Source: Arthrobacter_N sp051262515
Lineage (GTDB): Bacteria; Actinomycetota; Actinomycetes; Actinomycetales; Micrococcaceae
NCBI RefSeq assembly: GCF_051262515.1
Contig: NZ_JBIMER010000002.1
Location: forward strand, 124,001-188,000
DNA length: 64,000 nucleotides
Direction of reading: 5' to 3'
A program made the position numbers and the translations under genes. Shown here piece by piece: positions 15,730 through 24,161 of the stretch. Below the pieces are notes generated by a model. That model was not told where the DNA came from and ran no database searches. It was given only the letters and a program-made list of their open reading frames with translations. Position 1 is the first letter of the stretch, and each line of letters starts with the position of its first letter.

Positions 15730-16350
15730 TCAGATGGTGTTGGTCGACGGCTTGGTGAACCAGACGGAGGCGCTTTCCTTGCCAGCACCGTCAGGATCGG
15801 GCCGGACAACGACGCCGAGCGCGTCCTTCAGCCCACCGTCCTGCGGCGCGTCCTTACCCGCCGCGGTCATCACGCCGTCTGGGGTGATGTTGACGACGTT
15901 GCCGCCTTCGGCCCTCATGAACCACATGCTGCCGTCGTCGACCGACTTGATGTCCTGTGGCCCGGACGGATCCCCGCTGTTGAACAACTGAACGGCGAGG
16001 GTGAGCGGGTCGACATACCCCACGCAGTCGCTGAACCGGCTGGTGAACAGACCTTACTCCGCGAAGTGTCCGGCCAGAACTTGGTAGCGCCATAGCGCCC
16101 CGCTGCCCGACCCCCACAGCTCGTTGGCGTGGCGGACGATGCCGGTTCCGAAATTGGTCGTGAGCTGGTTGCCGTCGGCTCCGTCGACGATGTCGATGGG
16201 GGCGCAGCCGCAGGTGAAGGGAAACATCGGTGATGTCGCCTCTCGGCGTGATGCGTCCGATGTGGTTCGTCTCCTCGAACGTCTCCGAGTTGAACTCCGT
16301 CGCGCCTTCCGTGACCCACACATTGCCGCCCGGCCCCGGGTGATGCCATG
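15730..16350 (-). pseudogene. Broken virginiamycin B lyase-like (NHL/Vgb beta-propeller) gene
   Basis: Pieces of one beta-propeller are readable on the minus strand: NVWVTEGATEFNSETFEE and NHIGRITPRGDITD (16350 to about 16225), then after a frameshift a segment with IVDGADGNQLTTNFGTGIV, an in-frame TAA at 16054-16056, and finally DIKSVDDGSMWFMRAEGGN and VVNITPDGVMTAAG up to the stop at 15730. The repeated N-x-I-x-x-I-T-P-x-G motif is the Vgb blade signature. One frameshift, one nonsense codon and a missing N-terminal part make it inactive. It sits just beyond the insert. Confidence 0.65.
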
Positions 16351-16496
16351 AGGGGCGCTGTGTTCCGAAGATGTGACTACGACATGGCTACCGCCCCTGT
16401 ACTGACGCCCCCATGGGTGATGTGCGTCACTTCACTCCCACATGACCTCCTTGTCGTCAATAGGATGTCAAGTCTTGACCTGTCGTGAGCGGAAGG

Positions 16497-16780
16497 TCAG
16501 TACTCGCCTTTGATGACGAGGTACGAACCGCGGATGTCCCCGGCCAGCTTCGACTTCTGGCGCGCGAACTTGAAGCGCGACGCCAACTCCTCGGGAATCT
16601 CCATGCCGTCGGACAGCTTGAATTCGACTGCCCGAATTCGATGGCCTCGAGGGGAGGGGATTCGGCGACGATGTCGCGTTCCTCCTCGAGGATGCGATGT
16701 ACCCATGCGACGACGTCGGAAACGTCGGACGCGGGGCTGACCGTGAAGTCGTGCGGGGCCGTCCAGCGGGCGCGGCAACG
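16497..16780 (-). pseudogene. Frameshifted small hypothetical gene
   Basis: Two minus-strand frames join into one plausible protein: PHDFTVSPASDVSDVVAWVH then ILEEERDIVAESPPLEAIEF in one frame, continuing after about 16630 as VEFKLSDGMEIPEELASRF, KFARQKSKLAGDIRGSYLVI and KGEY in another. The junction has a duplicated gaattc(g)ggcagtcgaattc-like stretch consistent with a 1-nt indel. No family recognised. Its 5' side abuts the DinB-like gene on the other strand. Confidence 0.4.
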
Positions 16781-16808
16781 CGTAGGCGGTAGGCAGAGTC
16801 TGACCTCC

Positions 16809-17354
16809 ATGGAGACTGCCAAGGACACGTTGCACAGGTACCTGCAGAGCCAGCGCGATGCCCTGATCTGGAAGCTCGATGGGCTGGGGGAGCGGGAGAT
16901 GCGCTGGCCCGCGACCTCAACGGGGACCAATCTGCTCGGGCTTGTCGAGCATCTCGGCACGGTCGAGTTCGGCTACTTCGGCGAGGTGTTTGGACGCCCC
17001 GTCCCCGAAACCATCCCCTGGGTCGGCGACGCTGCCGAGGACAACGCCGACATGTGGGCGACGGCGGAGGAGGCCTCGGCGGACATCGTCGCCTTCTACC
17101 GCCGTGCTTGGGCCTTCGCCGACGAGACCATCAACGATGTGGATCTCGAACACGTCGGGCACGTGCCGTGGTGGGGCGACCGGGGCGCAGTCACGCTGCA
17201 CACGGTGCTGATCCACATGATCGCCGAGACCGCGCGCCATGCCGGGCACGCCGACGTCGTGCGCGAATCCCTGGACGGCGCCGCCGGCCTACGCGACGGC
17301 GTCGGCAATCTCCCGGAGCAGGGCGCCGGTTGGTGGGCGCGCCACCGAGCGTGA
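16809..17354 (+). CDS. DinB family protein (DUF664)
   Basis: A 181-residue four-helix-bundle protein of the DinB/YfiT superfamily, DUF664 branch. The three metal-ligand histidines are placed as expected: LVEHLG near residue 43 and HMIAETARHAGHADVVRE near the C-terminal helix. The GTNLLGLVEHLGTVEFGYF block and the closing WWARHRA are typical of actinobacterial members, often linked to mycothiol-dependent or unknown thiol transferase chemistry. The ATG at 16809 is preferred to the longer open frame upstream. Confidence 0.82.
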   Translation: METAKDTLHRYLQSQRDALIWKLDGLGEREMRWPATSTGTNLLGLVEHLGTVEFGYFGEVFGRPVPETIPWVGDAAEDNADMWATAEEASADIVAFYRRAWAFADETINDVDLEHVGHVPWWGDRGAVTLHTVLIHMIAETARHAGHADVVRESLDGAAGLRDGVGNLPEQGAGWWARHRA

Positions 17355-17740
17355 CTCGGGGCCGTCGCGACGGGCGCCGTTGATAGTGGATCGGCGGCTC
17401 GCCCATGGAAGCCGTGACACGCCCGATCGGTTCCACAGGCTTCCCTACTTTTCGCCCAATGCTTCCCCGCCCGAGGGGCACTAATTGGTAAAACCCAATG
17501 TGAAGCAAATCCTTGATTTCCCGGGGATCCGCGCCAGTCCGCGGTTGTGGAGGGGTAGAGGTGACGCGATGGGCCAAAAGTTGCGACTCCATAACATCGC
17601 ATTCTGAAACGAGATTTTTATATCCAAAAACGCGGGGCCGGTCTAAAGTTTCTGCTTGTGAGACGCGCCACGTTTAGCGGGGACGTCGGGGACAAGTGCA
17701 GAGCTTGGCTTGAAAACACACCTAAAAACAAGGAGGCGGA
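17355..17740. other. 386-bp intergenic region upstream of the peptide importer
   Basis: No gene seen. The distal half is comparatively AT-rich (around 17600-17660) and probably carries the promoter of the ABC operon; a clean -35/-10 pair was not identified. A ribosome site (aaggaggcgg) lies just before the ATG at 17741. Confidence 0.4.
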
Positions 17741-19543
17741 ATGCGTTTGAAGCGTATTTCCAAGGCTGTTGCCGTAGGCGCCGCCCTCGGGCTGGTTCTC
17801 AGTGCGTGTGCGCCAGGCGGCGAGGGCAACACGGATGCGTCGCCCTCGAGCGAATCGACCGGCAAATTCACCGTTGAGCCGACCAATACCGGTCTGGCGG
17901 ATCTCGGCGACATCACCACCAAAGACGACTCCATCAGCTACTCGGTTGGTGCGGAAGACTTCATCAGCTACAACGGGTTGACGCCGGAAAGCTACAGCAC
18001 GTACAACTCGGCTGTCGTCGACCGCATGCTGGTGGGTTTCTCCTACTTCGGCACGGACGGCAAGATCTACCCGAATGAGGACCTCGGCACCTACGAGGTG
18101 GTCAGCGAAGATCCGATGACCGTCAAGTACACGATCAACCCGGAGGCCAAATGGTCCGACGGGACGGACATCACGGTGGCCGATGCGGTGCTCGCGTGGG
18201 CCACGCAGAACGTCAATCTGGCCAAGGGGGATACCCCGCTCTTCAACTCCGTCTCCCAGGACCTGGGCGACACGGTACCGAAGGGGCCCGAGGGCGATCC
18301 GATGGGCAAGGAATTCACCCTTACCTACGCGAACCCGGACCCGGACTACGCGATCCAGGTCCTGATGGCGCAGCCGGCCCACGTCGTGGCCGAGCAGGGT
18401 GGACTCTCCGTAGAGGAATTCGTCGAAGCCGCCCGCGCGGGCGACTCGAAGAAGCTGGAGAAGGCCGCCGAATTCTGGAACACCGGCTGGAACACCAAGC
18501 CGGGTACGTTGCCGGACGAGGCACTCGTCCCGGTCAACGGCCCCTACAAGCTCTCCTCGTGGGAGCCCGGCCAGTCGGTGACGCTCGTGGCCAACGAGAA
18601 CTACTACGGCACGCCGGCGGCGACGAAGGAACTGGTCATCCGCTTCGCAGCTCCAGACACCATGGTCCAAGCGCTGCAGAACGGTGACATCGACGTCATC
18701 GAACCGCAGGCTACGGTGGACACGCTGGCGCAGCTTGAGGCGCTGGGTGAGGAAACCGTTCAGATTCACACGGGTGACTCACTGACCTGGGAGCACCTCG
18801 ACTTCAACTTCGGCGACGGTGCACTCTTTGCCGACAACCTGGAACTGCGCAAGGCCTTCGCCATGTGCGTTCCGCGTCAGCAGATCGTGGACAACCTGAT
18901 CAAGCCGCTCAACCCCGAGGCCGAGGTCATGAACGCCCGCGAGGTGTTCACTTTCCAGGACAACTACGACGACATCGTCTCCACGTCCTACAGCGGTCAG
19001 TACGACGAGGTGGACATCGAGGGCGCCAAGGAGATCGTCGACGCGGAGGGTGCGACCGGCAAGAAGGTCCGCATCGGCTACTCTTCGCCGAACCCGCGCC
19101 GCACAGAGCAGGTGGCGATGATTAAGTCCTCCTGTGACCAGGCAGGATTCGAAATCGTCGATGGCGGAGACGCCAAGTTCTTCGCACCGGGCGGAAGCCT
19201 GGAGCGCGGTGACTTCGAAGTGGCACTCTTCGCGTGGGCCGGCTCCGGACAGATCACGTCCGGCGAGAACATCTACGCAACGGGTAAGCCACAGAACTAC
19301 GGCCAGTACTCCAACAAGGAGGTCGACGCCGCCTGGAACCGTCTGGTGACCACGCTGGACACCGAGGTCCACCTGGAGGAGACCAAGAACATCGAGAAGC
19401 TGCTGTGGGATGACCTTCACGGCATTCCGGTGTTCGCCCACCCGGGCCTCGGGGCATCCTCGGCGGATGTCTTGAACGTCCGCGACACGGCGACCCAAGG
19501 CGGCATCGTCTGGAACGCGGAACAGTGGGTTCGCGCCGAGTAG
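17741..19543 (+). CDS. ABC transporter substrate-binding lipoprotein, peptide family (SBP_bac_5)
   Basis: A 600-residue secreted lipoprotein: basic N-terminus, hydrophobic segment and lipobox LSAC with Cys23, then a large periplasmic-binding-type domain (family 5). Segments such as YTINPEAKWSDGTDITVADAV and GPYKLSSWEPGQSVTLVANENYYG are diagnostic. It should capture oligopeptides or similar solutes for the downstream permeases. Strong Shine-Dalgarno (aaggagg). First gene of a four-gene importer operon with a 112-bp gap before the first permease. Confidence 0.92.
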   Translation: MRLKRISKAVAVGAALGLVLSACAPGGEGNTDASPSSESTGKFTVEPTNTGLADLGDITTKDDSISYSVGAEDFISYNGLTPESYSTYNSAVVDRMLVGFSYFGTDGKIYPNEDLGTYEVVSEDPMTVKYTINPEAKWSDGTDITVADAVLAWATQNVNLAKGDTPLFNSVSQDLGDTVPKGPEGDPMGKEFTLTYANPDPDYAIQVLMAQPAHVVAEQGGLSVEEFVEAARAGDSKKLEKAAEFWNTGWNTKPGTLPDEALVPVNGPYKLSSWEPGQSVTLVANENYYGTPAATKELVIRFAAPDTMVQALQNGDIDVIEPQATVDTLAQLEALGEETVQIHTGDSLTWEHLDFNFGDGALFADNLELRKAFAMCVPRQQIVDNLIKPLNPEAEVMNAREVFTFQDNYDDIVSTSYSGQYDEVDIEGAKEIVDAEGATGKKVRIGYSSPNPRRTEQVAMIKSSCDQAGFEIVDGGDAKFFAPGGSLERGDFEVALFAWAGSGQITSGENIYATGKPQNYGQYSNKEVDAAWNRLVTTLDTEVHLEETKNIEKLLWDDLHGIPVFAHPGLGASSADVLNVRDTATQGGIVWNAEQWVRAE

Positions 19544-19655
19544 CCGCCTGACGGCAACAGCGCAACAGTGGGGCCTGGCGCATCCAGCGTCGGGCCCCAC
19601 CTGCACGCCGCCCACGGTGGCCGTGTACCACGGTTAGGAAAGGTCGTTTCTTGCA

Positions 19656-21173
19656 GTGTTGAGATTCATTCTGCGAAGGCTCGCCGCATCGATAGGAATC
19701 CTGTTCGCGGCCTCGCTTTTGCTCTATGTCCTAGTGGTCAACTCCGGCGACCCGCTCGCCGAACTCAGGGAAAGCAACGCGGAAAACCGCGAAAACCTGA
19801 TGAAGCAGCGGATCGAGTTCATGGACCTCGACCTGCCGTGGTACCAGAGGTACTGGACCTGGCTCGTCGGCGTCGGGAAATGCTTCACGCTGCAGTGCGA
19901 CCTCGGCACCAACCGGCAGGGCATCGAGGTCATCGACCTCCTCGCGCTTGCGGCGGGCTCCACCCTCCGACTGGTCCTTCTGGCCACCGTGTTGGCCGCC
20001 GTGCTGGGCATTGCCATCGGCGTCCTGACAGCCGTCCGCCAGTATTCCGGCCTCGACTACGGCGTCACTTTCCTGACGTTTCTCTTCTTCTCCCTGCCAG
20101 TCTTCTGGGCCGCCGTGCTGCTCAAGGAGTACATGGCGATCGGATACAACGACTGGATCAGGCAGCCCGAATTCAGCGTTCCCCAGATCGTCGTGATCGC
20201 CCTGGTCGTCGGATTTCTCATGCAGGTTTTTCTCGGCGGAAACCGCAAGCGGCGCGCCGTCACGTTCCTCGTCTCGGCCGGCTTCGTTGCCATGGTCATT
20301 CCCTACCTCACGTGGCTGAACTTCTTCCGCTTCCCGCAGCTGGGGTTCGGCGCGGTCATCTTGCTCACCCTCGGCGTGGCCCTCTCCGGCACGGCGATGA
20401 GCGTGGGCCTGCGGAACACCAAGGTCCTCTACCCCGCGCTGGCGACAGTGGCCCTTGGCGCCATCCTCTACTTCGTCACCTTCGGAATGCTGGAGGAGCC
20501 GAATGTGTGGATCCTCGTCGGCGGCGGCATCATGGCCGTGGTTCTTCCGGCCCTGCTGGGGCACTTCATGGGGGGATGGCTCCGCAGCCAGGCCATGGCC
20601 GTCAGCGTCGCCACGGGGCTTGTGGCCGCGGCCCTGACCACCGTGGACCACATCTTCCGGGCATGGCCGGGTTTCCTGGCGATCAAGCCACGTCCCATCG
20701 CGACGATCGGCTCGCAAACACCGAACTTCGCCGGGACGTTCTGGGAGGACTTCCTGGACAAGGGGGCGCAGCTGCTGCTCCCGACCATTCTCCTGGCGAT
20801 CATCTCCCTCGCCAGCTACAGCCGCTACACCCGCTCGTCGATGCTCGAAGTGGGCCAGCAGGACTACATTCGGACGGCGCGCTCCAAGGGCCTCTCCGAA
20901 CGCACCGTGATCTTCCGCCACGCGTTCCGCAACGCCATGATTCCGATCGCGACGATCGCCGCGTTCGATTTTGCCGGTCTGATCGGCGGCGCCGTGATCA
21001 CCGAGTCGGTCTTCGGCTGGAAGGGAATGGGCGAGCTGTTCCGGACGGGCCTCACCCAGGTGGATCCCGCGCCGGTGATGGCGTTCTTCCTGGTGACCGG
21101 CACGGCGGCCGTGCTGTTCAACATGCTGGCCGACATCTTCTACGCGATATTGGATCCGAGGATCAGGGTATGA
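19656..21173 (+). CDS. Peptide-type ABC transporter permease (DppB-like) with a large membrane insertion
   Basis: A 505-residue permease, some 170-190 residues longer than typical DppB/OppB (310-340). The N-terminal domain (FILRRLAASIGILFAASLLLY) and C-terminal core with the EAA loop (YIRTARSKGLSERTVIFRHAFRNAM) are normal. Between them, about residues 172-335, lie roughly six extra hydrophobic helices. Similar long forms are known to me in actinobacteria, but the role of the insert is unknown. The GTG at 19656 is the probable start; TTG at 19659 is an alternative. Confidence 0.87.
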   Translation: MLRFILRRLAASIGILFAASLLLYVLVVNSGDPLAELRESNAENRENLMKQRIEFMDLDLPWYQRYWTWLVGVGKCFTLQCDLGTNRQGIEVIDLLALAAGSTLRLVLLATVLAAVLGIAIGVLTAVRQYSGLDYGVTFLTFLFFSLPVFWAAVLLKEYMAIGYNDWIRQPEFSVPQIVVIALVVGFLMQVFLGGNRKRRAVTFLVSAGFVAMVIPYLTWLNFFRFPQLGFGAVILLTLGVALSGTAMSVGLRNTKVLYPALATVALGAILYFVTFGMLEEPNVWILVGGGIMAVVLPALLGHFMGGWLRSQAMAVSVATGLVAAALTTVDHIFRAWPGFLAIKPRPIATIGSQTPNFAGTFWEDFLDKGAQLLLPTILLAIISLASYSRYTRSSMLEVGQQDYIRTARSKGLSERTVIFRHAFRNAMIPIATIAAFDFAGLIGGAVITESVFGWKGMGELFRTGLTQVDPAPVMAFFLVTGTAAVLFNMLADIFYAILDPRIRV

Positions 21174-21213
21174 GCATTAAAACGACGGGCACAACGACGA
21201 AGGAGGCCTGGGC

Positions 21214-22251
21214 ATGACGGTCAACAAGGAGCCGACCGACGTCGAAATCGTCTCCCTCGCCGACGCCGAAGACGCGGCACTGCTGCGCAAGACCACCGTA
21301 TCGCTGAGCCAGGGCCAGCTGGTCCGGCGACGCTTCTTCGCGCACAAGGCCGCCATGGTTTCCGCCGTGACGCTGGTCTTCATCGCCGTCATGGCATTCA
21401 CCTCCATCGGTTTCGCGGGCATCCCCGGTTGGTGGGACAAGAGCTACATCCTGGCCGGCACGGTGGTCGACGGGGGGAGGCCGACGCTATCGTTGATCCC
21501 CTCGCTGCTCGGCGGGGACGGCCTGCGATGGGGCGAGCACCCGTTCGGGCAGGACTCCACGGGCAAGGACTACTTCGCCCTGGTCATGCGCGGAACGCAG
21601 CAGTCGATCATCATCGCCGTGATCGTGGGTGTCGTCGCCACCGTGATCGGTGCGGTGGTCGGTGCCGTCGCCGGGTACTTCCGCGGGTGGGTCGACGCCA
21701 TCCTCATGCGCGTCACGGACCTCTTCATTGTGATTCCGCTGCTGGTTTTGGCCGCCGTGCTGGGACAGATCGCCAGCCAGTCCGGGAACTCGACCGTCAT
21801 GCTTGCCCTGGTCCTCGGCCTCGTCACGTGGACGGGGCTGGCCAGGTTGGTCCGTGGCGAGGTCTTGTCCCTGAGGGAACGCGAATTCGTCGCCGCCGCC
21901 CAGGCCATGGGTTCCAAGACCAGCCGCATCATCTTCAAGCACCTGCTGCCGAACACCATCGGGGTCATCGTGGTCAACGCCACGTTCGCCGTGGCCGGCG
22001 CCATCCTGTTGGAGACGTCCCTCAGCTACCTGGGATTCGGCGTGAAGGCGCCGGATTCCTCGCTTGGGCTCCTCATCAGCCAGTACCAGAACGCCTTCAC
22101 TAACCGTCCGTGGCTTTTCTGGTGGCCCGGCATGACGATCCTGGCCATCGCCCTCAGCGTGAACTTCCTGGGCGACGGCATGAGGGACGCCTTCGATCCC
22201 CGGCAAACCAAGTCCGTTCGGCGGCAAAAGAAGGGAGCGGTCAGGAAATGA
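21214..22251 (+). CDS. Peptide-type ABC transporter permease (DppC-like)
   Basis: A 345-residue permease with a roughly 40-residue cytoplasmic N-terminus, a first helix near residues 50-68, an extracytoplasmic loop of about 50 residues and five further helices. The EAA loop reads EFVAAAQAMGSKTSRIIFKHLLPN. GQDSTGKDYFALVMRGTQQS is the typical OppC_N/DppC region before the core. It pairs with the DppB-like permease to form the channel. The stop overlaps the ATPase ATG by 4 bp. Confidence 0.92.
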   Translation: MTVNKEPTDVEIVSLADAEDAALLRKTTVSLSQGQLVRRRFFAHKAAMVSAVTLVFIAVMAFTSIGFAGIPGWWDKSYILAGTVVDGGRPTLSLIPSLLGGDGLRWGEHPFGQDSTGKDYFALVMRGTQQSIIIAVIVGVVATVIGAVVGAVAGYFRGWVDAILMRVTDLFIVIPLLVLAAVLGQIASQSGNSTVMLALVLGLVTWTGLARLVRGEVLSLREREFVAAAQAMGSKTSRIIFKHLLPNTIGVIVVNATFAVAGAILLETSLSYLGFGVKAPDSSLGLLISQYQNAFTNRPWLFWWPGMTILAIALSVNFLGDGMRDAFDPRQTKSVRRQKKGAVRK

Positions 22252-23951
22252 GCGCCTCAACCGAAGTACGCGTGGACCAGACCCCCGTCCTCAGTTTCGA
22301 GGACCTGAACGTTGTTTTCGAAACGGAGTTCGCAGACGTCCACGCAGTCAAGGGACTCTCGCTCGAGGTCCGGCCCGGCGAGGTCGTTGCGCTCGTGGGC
22401 GAATCCGGATCGGGCAAGTCCGTCACGTCCACCGCCGCGATGGGGTTGTTGCCCGGCAACGCGCGGATCACGGGAGCGGCGCGTGTTGGCGGCATCAATG
22501 TGGTCGGCATGGACCAGAACAAGCTGCGCAAGATGCGCGCCACGGACATCGCCATGGTCTTCCAGGAGCCCATGACGGCCCTGAACCCGGTGTTGACCAT
22601 CGAGCGCCAACTCACCGAGGCGTTGGAGCTCCACGGCCTGGCCTACGGCGAAGAGGCCACTGCCCGGGCGCTGGAGCTGCTGAAACTGGTCGGCATCCCA
22701 AACGCTGAGAAGCGGATACGCCAGTACCCGCACCAGTTCTCGGGGGGCCAACGCCAGCGCATCGTGATTGCCATGGCGATCTCCTGCGGCCCCAAGGTCA
22801 TCATCGCCGACGAACCAACCACGGCCTTGGACGTCACGGTGCAGGCGGAGATCCTCGACCTGCTGCGTGAGCTAAAGGACAAACTGGACACGGGCATCCT
22901 CCTGATCACCCACAACATGGGTGTCGTGGCCGACCTGGCGGACCGCGTCGCGGTGATGTTCAAGGGTCAGCTGGTGGAGACAGGGACTGTGGAAGGAGTG
23001 CTCAACGACCCGCAGCACCCCTATACGCAGAAACTGCTCGCCTCCGTGCCGCGCCTCACCCAAGTCGACGTGCTCTCGGGGGACGCCGATGCTGAGGTGC
23101 GGGCTGCGGCGCCGGAGCGCAAGCTGGTGCTCGAGGCGAGGGACCTGATCCTCGAATACGACATGCGCGGAAAGCAGTTCCGTGCGGTCGACGGCGTCTC
23201 CTTCGAATTGGCCTCGAACGAGATTCTGGGGATCGTGGGCGAGTCGGGGTCCGGCAAGTCGACCATTGCCAAGGCCGTCCTGGGTCTGCTCCCCGTCGCA
23301 GGCGGGACACTGGCGGTGAAGGGCGCGAACCTGGGGAAGCTCTCCACACGGGAGGCCCGTGCGGTGCGCTCCACGATCGGCGTCGTGTTCCAGGATCCCG
23401 CGGCCTCGCTGAACCCGCGGTTCCCGATCGGCGACTGCATCACCGAGCCCATGGTGATCCACAAGGCGGGGGACCGGAAGTCCCGCCTCGCCCGGTGCGG
23501 AGAACTCCTCGACGCCGTCCGCCTTCCGCGCTCGGTGATCAACAGGTATCCGCACGAGCTCTCCGGCGGCCAGCGCCAGCGCGTCTCCATCGCGCGTGCC
23601 CTGACCCTCGACCCGGACCTCCTCATCGCCGACGAGCCGACGTCGGCCTTGGACGTCTCTGTGCAGGCGGCGGTGCTGGAGATGCTCGCCGAACTCCAGG
23701 AGCGCTACGAGTTCGCCTGCCTGTTCGTGAGCCACGACCTGGCGGTGGTGGACATGCTGTCCCACTCCGTCGTCGTGATGAAGGACGGGAAGACCGTGGA
23801 GATGGGACTGACGAAGGAAGTCCTCCACCATCCCCGGGAGGACTACACGAAGCGCCTGCTGGCGGCCGCGCCCGTCCCCGAGCCGGGCGAGCAGCGCGAT
23901 CGGCGCGAGGCCCGGCGTGCGCTCATCCGGCTCGATGAGGACGTCGCCTAA
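22248..23951 (+). CDS. ABC transporter ATP-binding protein with two fused ATPase domains (DppD-DppF type)
   Basis: A 567-residue protein carrying two complete nucleotide-binding domains. The first has GESGSGKSV, signature FSGGQRQR and IIADEPTTALDVT; the second has GESGSGKST, signature LSGGQRQR and LIADEPTSALDVS. Each is followed by the oligopeptide-transporter C-terminal extension (HPYTQKLLASVP in the first, REDYTKRLLAAAP in the second). Fused DppDF proteins are common in actinobacteria. ATGA overlap with the permease. Last gene of the operon. Confidence 0.93.
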   Translation: MSASTEVRVDQTPVLSFEDLNVVFETEFADVHAVKGLSLEVRPGEVVALVGESGSGKSVTSTAAMGLLPGNARITGAARVGGINVVGMDQNKLRKMRATDIAMVFQEPMTALNPVLTIERQLTEALELHGLAYGEEATARALELLKLVGIPNAEKRIRQYPHQFSGGQRQRIVIAMAISCGPKVIIADEPTTALDVTVQAEILDLLRELKDKLDTGILLITHNMGVVADLADRVAVMFKGQLVETGTVEGVLNDPQHPYTQKLLASVPRLTQVDVLSGDADAEVRAAAPERKLVLEARDLILEYDMRGKQFRAVDGVSFELASNEILGIVGESGSGKSTIAKAVLGLLPVAGGTLAVKGANLGKLSTREARAVRSTIGVVFQDPAASLNPRFPIGDCITEPMVIHKAGDRKSRLARCGELLDAVRLPRSVINRYPHELSGGQRQRVSIARALTLDPDLLIADEPTSALDVSVQAAVLEMLAELQERYEFACLFVSHDLAVVDMLSHSVVVMKDGKTVEMGLTKEVLHHPREDYTKRLLAAAPVPEPGEQRDRREARRALIRLDEDVA

Positions 23952-23958
23952 CCGGCTA

Positions 23959-23980
23959 GCCCCGGTTGCCAAATCGGGGC
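23959..23980 (+). terminator. Weak hairpin after the peptide importer operon
   Basis: A 6-bp GC stem (23959-23964 with 23975-23980) and 10-nt loop 8 nt after the stop; no T-run, so termination is uncertain. Confidence 0.3.
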
Positions 23981-24161
23981 CTCCGCGTCAAACGGGTCGC
24001 ACGTGGGATCGCACAGATGTGCCCCCGAAACGCCCGCCGCGCCATGGCGGCGCGCCCACTGGTTTGGGTTGATTTTTCCCAGCGGTTAGAATGGTTGATT
24101 GGGTCAGCCGTGGCCCCACCGCACTGACCCCAAACCCCAAATGAAGCGAGCCTGAGAACGC

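Noticed and set aside
13803..16800. Prophage or insertion sequence
   Set aside because: No integrase, transposase, terminal inverted repeats or phage structural genes; only repeated gene ends, broken genes and a toxin-antitoxin pair.
24063..24092. A -35/-10 promoter before typA
   Set aside because: TAGAAT at 24087 is attractive, but the TTGATT nearby is only 12 nt away and no correctly spaced -35 is present.
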